Shown here: piece by piece, positions 33,462-37,269 of the stretch
Layout of the letters: each line of letters starts with the position of its first letter
Position numbering within the stretch: the first letter of the stretch is position 1
From: a bacterium
GTDB lineage: Bacteria; Bacillota; Clostridia; Lachnospirales; Lachnospiraceae
Direction: 5' to 3'
NCBI GenBank assembly: GCA_023666335.1
Contig: JAMPCE010000021.1
Location: 1 to 37,269, forward strand
DNA: 37,269 nucleotides
Position numbers and translations under genes: made by a program
The notes under the pieces: model-generated
Database searches by the model: none
What the model was told of the DNA's origin: nothing
Seen by the model: only the letters and a program-made list of their open reading frames with translations

Positions 33462-33482
33462 GAATGCCGTTTTATGGCATTC
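33462..33482. other. Intergenic hairpin between symporter and iorA genes
   Basis: A perfect 7-bp inverted repeat GAATGCC/GGCATTC with a 7-nt loop begins right at the symporter stop codon. It lacks a U-run, so it is more likely an mRNA-stabilising or processing hairpin inside the operon than a terminator. Confidence 0.45.
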
Positions 33483-35027
33483 CTATTCCCCGATTGAATC
33501 CTTCACGGAAACCGTCACCTTCTGATCATAACACGAAAATACTTCCGTAAGCCGCTCCTCTTCGGGCGCTTTCGTGAAAACGCTCACCACCGGCACAATC
33601 ACCAGCCCCGCCAGCATACAGAACGCGCCGGCATTGATCGGGGACTGCAAAAGAGCCGGAAAACTCGCCCTGAAAAAGATATTCGCCAGCATGACGATCG
33701 TGGAAAACAGGAAACTCACCCAGCAGGCCGCTTTCGTGGTCCGCTTCCAGTACAGACCGTAGAGGAACGGCGCAAGAAAAGCGCCCGCCAGCGCGCCCCA
33801 GCTCACACCCATGAGCTGCGCGATAAAGGTAACGTTAGAGCGATACTGAATGAGCGCCAGAATGACGGAAATCACGATAAACACCACCAGCAGCGCGCGC
33901 ATCCATTTGACCTGGCTTTTTTCATCCATCTCTTTTATGATATTACCTTTAATAAAGTCCAGCGTCAAGGTGGAGCTGGATGCCAAAACAAGGGAAGACA
34001 GGGTGGACATGGAAGCGGACAGCACCAGAATGACCACGACCGCGATCAAAATGGTGGGAAGCCCCGACAGCATGGTCGGCACGACCGAATCATAACCGTT
34101 CGCCGCAATGTCGATCTTGTCAGAAAACAGTCTGCCGAAGCCGCCCAGAAAATAGCAGCCGCCGGAAACGATCGTCGCAAAGACCGTGGAAATGACCATA
34201 CCCTTGTTGATCGCGCTCTCGCTCTTGATCGCATAGAATTTCTGCACCATCTGCGGCAGTCCCCAGGTGCCGAGACTCGTGAGAATCACCACGCCGAGCA
34301 GACCCACCGGATCCGGTCCGAAGAAAGAATTGAACACACCCGGCGCCGCGGAAACGGTCTCGTCGCTCACTGCCGCCAATTTATCAAGCGCCGCCAGAAA
34401 ACCGCCCTGACTGTGAAGCACTGCTAAAATAACAGCTGTTATTCCAAATATCATGATGATGCCCTGAATAAAATCATTGATGGCAGTCGCCATATAGCCG
34501 CCGGCAATGACATAGATGCCTGTGAGCACCGCCATCACGATCACGCACACGCTGTAGTCGATGTCGAACGCCATCCCGAACAAGCGGCTCAGCCCGTTGT
34601 AAAGACTGGCGGTATAGGGGATCAGGAAGATAAAGATGATCGCCGATGCCGCCAGCTTTAACGGCTCGCTCCCGAAACGCTTTCCGAAAAATTCCGGCAT
34701 GGTCGCACTGTCCAGATGCTGCGTCATGATACGGGTGCGCCGTCCCAGCACCGCCCAGGCAAGCAGCGAACCAAGAAAGGCATTCCCAAGTCCCGCCCAG
34801 GTAGCCGCGATGCCGTATTTCCAGCCGAACTGTCCCGCGTAGCCCACAAAGACCACCGCTGAAAAATAGCTGGTGCCGTAAGCAAAAGCGGTCAGCCACG
34901 GACCCACGCTCCTGCCGCCCAACACGAAACCATTGACATCCGTTGCATGCTTTCTACAGTATAGTCCGATTCCGATCATCACCCCGAAAAAAACAACTAA
35001 CATCAATACCTTAATAAAAAGATCCAT
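33483..35027 (-). CDS. Sodium:solute symporter (SSS family)
   Basis: This 514-residue protein has about 13 membrane helices and the LeuT-fold SSS pattern: GRSVGPWLTAFAYGTSYFSA early, GGYMATAINDFIQGIIM in the middle and LSASMSTLSSLVLASSSTLT with the Na2-site Ser residues. It resembles the pantothenate/proline branch, but the substrate cannot be read from sequence. Between an acyl-CoA ligase and iorA, an aromatic or other carboxylate is plausible, taken up with Na+. AGGAG lies 9 nt before the ATG. A 14-bp palindrome sits 24 nt upstream of the start. Confidence 0.9.
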   Translation of the reverse strand: MDLFIKVLMLVVFFGVMIGIGLYCRKHATDVNGFVLGGRSVGPWLTAFAYGTSYFSAVVFVGYAGQFGWKYGIAATWAGLGNAFLGSLLAWAVLGRRTRIMTQHLDSATMPEFFGKRFGSEPLKLAASAIIFIFLIPYTASLYNGLSRLFGMAFDIDYSVCVIVMAVLTGIYVIAGGYMATAINDFIQGIIMIFGITAVILAVLHSQGGFLAALDKLAAVSDETVSAAPGVFNSFFGPDPVGLLGVVILTSLGTWGLPQMVQKFYAIKSESAINKGMVISTVFATIVSGGCYFLGGFGRLFSDKIDIAANGYDSVVPTMLSGLPTILIAVVVILVLSASMSTLSSLVLASSSTLTLDFIKGNIIKEMDEKSQVKWMRALLVVFIVISVILALIQYRSNVTFIAQLMGVSWGALAGAFLAPFLYGLYWKRTTKAACWVSFLFSTIVMLANIFFRASFPALLQSPINAGAFCMLAGLVIVPVVSVFTKAPEEERLTEVFSCYDQKVTVSVKDSIGE

Positions 35028-35050
35028 ATTTTTTATCTCCTCACTGTTTT

Positions 35051-35064
35051 ATAACATATGTTAT
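35051..35064. promoter_or_regulatory. Perfect 14-bp palindrome before the symporter gene
   Basis: ATAACATATGTTAT is a perfect palindrome located between the ligase stop and the symporter ribosome binding site, 24 nt from the ATG. A near-identical palindrome lies in the equivalent place before the ligase gene. This may be an operator or RNA-level site; the function is unknown. Confidence 0.4.
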
Positions 35065-35081
35065 GTAATATGAGACCACAC

Positions 35082-36719
35082 TCAATTTCTGATCTGCGCC
35101 TCAACAAGACTGCCATGACAATACCGCTCCCTGAGGACCGGCTTCTCGATCTTTCCGGTCGGGTTCCTGGGTACCTCTTCAAAAATAATCTTCCGGGGAC
35201 GCTTGTAGCGGGGCAGTTCCTTGCAGAACTCATTGATTTCCTCCTCCGTAGCGGATACGCCCTCTTTCAGTTCAATGACAGCCGCCGCGATCTCGCCAAG
35301 CCTGCTGTCCGGCAGACCGATCACCGCCACATCCTTGATCTTATCATTTCCCCGCAGGAAATCCTCGATCTGCACCGGATACAGGTTTTCGCCGCCCGAG
35401 ATGATGACGTCCTTCTTGCGGTCCACAAGGTAGATGAAGCCATCCTCATCCATGCGTGCCATATCTCCGGTGTAAAGCCATCTGTCTTTTAAGACTTCGT
35501 CCGTCGCTTCCGGATTCTTGTAATAGCAGAGCATCACGCCCGGTCCGTACACGGCAAGCTCGCCCACTTCGCCCTGCTCGACCTCTTCGCCCTGCTCGTT
35601 CACGATCTTTGCCTCCCAGTGATAGCCGGGCTTTCCGATCGCGCCTACTTTATGTATGTTCTCCACGCCCAGATGCACGCAGCCCGGTCCTATGGATTCG
35701 CTTAAGCCATAGTTCGTGTCATACAGATGATGCGGAAAATGCTTTTTCCAGCGCTGAATGAGACTCGGCGGAACGGGCTGTGCGCCGATGTGCATCAGCC
35801 GCCACTGTTCCAGCAGATAATGGGACATATCCACTTTCCCGGAATCGATCGCATCCAGAAGATCCTGCGCCCACGGCACTAAAAGCCAGACGATCGTGCA
35901 CTTTTCCTCCGTGACCGCCCTTAAGATCCACTCCGGCGTCACACCTCGCAGAAGCACCGCCTTACTGCCCGAAAGCAAGGAGCCGAACCAGTGCATCTTT
36001 GCCCCGGTGTGATAAAGGGGCGGGATACATAAAAATACATCGTCTCTGGTCTGTCCGTGATGGTTCTGTTCCGTTTCACAGGAAGACCGCAGGGACAAAT
36101 GGTTATGCAGGATCGCTTTCGGAAATCCTGTCGTGCCGGAGGAAAAATAAATCGCCGCATAATCCATCTCGTCAAGCGCCACCGGCGGCGCGCTGGAGGA
36201 ACAAAATCCCATCAGTTTCAGACAGTCCTCCGTATAATCGGGACCGCCTTTCCCCGGAAAGAACATCATCCTGATGGCGGACAAATCTTTCGCGATACTG
36301 TCCATGCGCTCGATAAACTCCGGTCCGAAGACCAGAATCTCCACATCCGCAAGCCCCAGACAATACTTGATCTCCTCCGCCGAATAGCGGAAATTTAAGG
36401 GCACAGCCACCCCGCCCGCTTTCAGGATCCCGAAATAGATGGGCAGCCATTCCAGACAGTTCATCATCAAAATGCCCACCTTGGTCTCCCGCTCCATCCC
36501 ACGGGACAAGAGCAGATTGGCAAAGCGGTTCGCCCGCCTGTCAAAATCCGACCAGCTCAGTTCCCTGCGGTAGGGCGCGCCATCCCCCGCACTCTCGATC
36601 AGACTCGCCTCCCGCCATGTCACGGCGCTGTCGCGCTCCTGCGAGGGATTCAATTCCACAAGCGCCGTATCCTGTCCGTAGAGACGGGCGTTGCGCTCCA
36701 AAAACTCCGTAATGACCAT
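35082..36719 (-). CDS. AMP-forming acyl-CoA synthetase (candidate aryl/fatty acid CoA ligase)
   Basis: This 545-residue ANL-superfamily enzyme activates a carboxylic acid with ATP and CoA. Core motifs are YFSSGTTGFPKAILHNH (P-loop), YDTNYGLSESIGPG (A5), LYTGDMARMDEDGFIYLVDR (A7/hinge) and PRNPTGKIEK with the catalytic Lys near the C-terminus. It is too long for a PaaK-type phenylacetate-CoA ligase and looks like the general acyl/aryl ligase branch. Operon context with IorAB and a thioesterase suggests arylacetate or a related acid. AAGGAGG lies 9 nt before the ATG. Confidence 0.88.
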   Translation of the reverse strand: MVITEFLERNARLYGQDTALVELNPSQERDSAVTWREASLIESAGDGAPYRRELSWSDFDRRANRFANLLLSRGMERETKVGILMMNCLEWLPIYFGILKAGGVAVPLNFRYSAEEIKYCLGLADVEILVFGPEFIERMDSIAKDLSAIRMMFFPGKGGPDYTEDCLKLMGFCSSSAPPVALDEMDYAAIYFSSGTTGFPKAILHNHLSLRSSCETEQNHHGQTRDDVFLCIPPLYHTGAKMHWFGSLLSGSKAVLLRGVTPEWILRAVTEEKCTIVWLLVPWAQDLLDAIDSGKVDMSHYLLEQWRLMHIGAQPVPPSLIQRWKKHFPHHLYDTNYGLSESIGPGCVHLGVENIHKVGAIGKPGYHWEAKIVNEQGEEVEQGEVGELAVYGPGVMLCYYKNPEATDEVLKDRWLYTGDMARMDEDGFIYLVDRKKDVIISGGENLYPVQIEDFLRGNDKIKDVAVIGLPDSRLGEIAAAVIELKEGVSATEEEINEFCKELPRYKRPRKIIFEEVPRNPTGKIEKPVLRERYCHGSLVEAQIRN

Positions 36720-36747
36720 TCCGCAAATCCTCCTTTGGTATCTATAT

Positions 36748-36761
36748 ATAACATGTGTTAT
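36748..36761. promoter_or_regulatory. 14-bp palindrome-like site before the acyl-CoA ligase gene
   Basis: ATAACATGTGTTAT differs from the palindrome at 35051-35064 at one position and lies 28 nt upstream of the ligase ATG, abutting the thioesterase stop. The same 14-mer also occurs by itself inside the DUF1015 coding region (9656-9669), so chance remains possible. Confidence 0.35.
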
Positions 36762-37160
36762 TTATCCAACTGTAAAGGCATTGATCGTCGCATGCGCCAC
36801 ATAAGTATCCAATTCATCCCGAATATCCACGGCATACAGCCCCGTCGTCCGCCCCGCCCGCAGACAGGACGCCTCTGCAATGAGCCGCTTTCCTTTCGCC
36901 GGGGAAAGGAACGTAATGGACGCATTCTGGCTGACCGTCACTCTCTCGGCATGACCGTTTGCCGCCACCGCACAGGCAAAGTCCGCTAACGTAAAAATAG
37001 CGCCCCCCATAGGGACGTTGTTCGCGTTCATGTGATGCGCCTTAAGCGTCACTGAGCAGACCGCCTTTCCCGGCTGTGCGGCATCGATCACAATATTCGC
37101 CGCCTCCGTGGCAAAACGGTCTTTTTGAAAGCGCTCCCTGATCTCTTCTAAGGTTGGCAT
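36762..37160 (-). CDS. PaaI-type hotdog-fold thioesterase
   Basis: This 132-residue single-domain hotdog protein has the PaaI-type motif: HHMNANNVPMGGAIFTLADFACAV, where the usual His-Gly is replaced by MGGAIF and an Asp lies in the central helix (LADFA). It should hydrolyse acyl- or aryl-acetyl-CoA to free acid plus CoA. The ATG at 37160 has AAAGGAG 7 nt upstream; an in-frame ATG at 37181 lacks a site. It is the first gene of the operon through iorB, with the promoter directly upstream. Confidence 0.88.
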   Translation of the reverse strand: MPTLEEIRERFQKDRFATEAANIVIDAAQPGKAVCSVTLKAHHMNANNVPMGGAIFTLADFACAVAANGHAERVTVSQNASITFLSPAKGKRLIAEASCLRAGRTTGLYAVDIRDELDTYVAHATINAFTVG

Positions 37161-37184
37161 GAACGGACTCCTTTCTTCCAAATC

Positions 37185-37213
37185 ACTTTAGCACTTTTAA
37201 TCGCTAAAGTCAA
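37185..37213 (-). promoter_or_regulatory. Operon promoter with an 8-bp inverted-repeat operator
   Basis: On the minus strand TTGACT (37208-37213), a 17-nt spacer and TAAAGT (37185-37190). A perfect inverted repeat ACTTTAGC (37185-37192)/GCTAAAGT (37203-37210) with a 10-nt centre extends from the -10 into the -35. A dimeric repressor bound here would block RNA polymerase. The regulator is unknown and may be encoded beyond the window edge. On the plus strand a TATAAT at 37221-37226 hints at a divergent gene. Confidence 0.7.
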
Positions 37214-37269
37214 GGCGCGCTATAATCCTTGAGTTTCCGTAGTTTTATCCACAGCCGCCCGATCTTCCC

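Noticed and set aside
37245..37253. Perfect DnaA box TTATCCACA near the window end
   Set aside because: A single 9-mer without neighbours or an AT-rich unwinding region is not evidence for an origin; the flank is cut off.
1..37269. CRISPR arrays, prophage, conjugative modules or intact insertion sequences
   Set aside because: I saw no regularly spaced repeats, integrase, phage structural genes or complete transposase; apart from the Rpn remnant and the three-hairpin repeats the window looks like core chromosome.

Overview
The window looks like chromosomal DNA of a strictly anaerobic, GC-rich member of the Clostridia, most likely a Lachnospiraceae. The reasons are an oxygen-sensitive NrdD/NrdG ribonucleotide reductase with NrdR-type operators, a T-box leader on tyrS, an indolepyruvate:ferredoxin oxidoreductase, extended -10 promoters, strong GGAGG ribosome binding sites, and a Lachnospiraceae-type Rpn (PD-(D/E)XK) remnant. 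The taxon is inferred from gene style, not from a search. Almost all genes are on the minus strand; only aroC and one small gene are on plus.

Layout from left to right. 1-550: a decayed Rpn-family gene that still has its promoter. 551-5562: an operon nrdD-nrdG-membrane glycosyltransferase with a C-terminal ricin-like domain, under tandem NrdR boxes. 5641-5803: tRNA-Thr(CGT) with its own promoter and terminator. 5823-10675: DUF1015 protein-glgB-mscS; the branching enzyme has an unusual Ala/Lys/Glu-rich tail. 10726-11042: a small plus-strand gene and a shared bidirectional terminator. 11064-13386: serC-serA. 13412-21097: leuB-membrane glycosyltransferase-ilvD-ilvB-L,D-transpeptidase, a branched-chain amino acid operon interrupted and followed by envelope genes. 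21103-23908: vanY-like carboxypeptidase-tgt-yajC. 24060-25443: monocistronic aroC with a roughly 185-nt leader and a large terminator. 25556-28112: GH25 lysozyme-type protein and a DUF3737 beta-helix protein. 28192-30972: T-box-controlled tyrS followed by a DRE-TIM aldolase-like protein. 30980-37213: an operon of hotdog thioesterase-acyl-CoA ligase-sodium:solute symporter-iorA-iorB.

The right-hand operon forms a coherent arylacetate module. IorAB would convert arylpyruvates from Phe, Tyr or Trp to aryl-acetyl-CoA with reduced ferredoxin. The ligase and thioesterase would interconvert the CoA thioester and the free acid, and the symporter would move the acid. Its promoter carries a perfect 8-bp inverted repeat running from the -35 to the -10 hexamer. 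aroC and T-box tyrS lie close by, so the right third of the window has an aromatic amino acid theme.

The most unusual signal is a structured element of about 130 nt present twice, just before the start codons of tyrS (30462-30592) and iorB (31559-31688). Both copies have three hairpins whose stems differ by compensatory changes while their loops stay conserved. In both, the middle hairpin's loop can also pair with a segment ending exactly 5 nt upstream of the Shine-Dalgarno sequence. I do not recognise this element as a named RNA family. All functional assignments come from motif recognition; no database search was possible.
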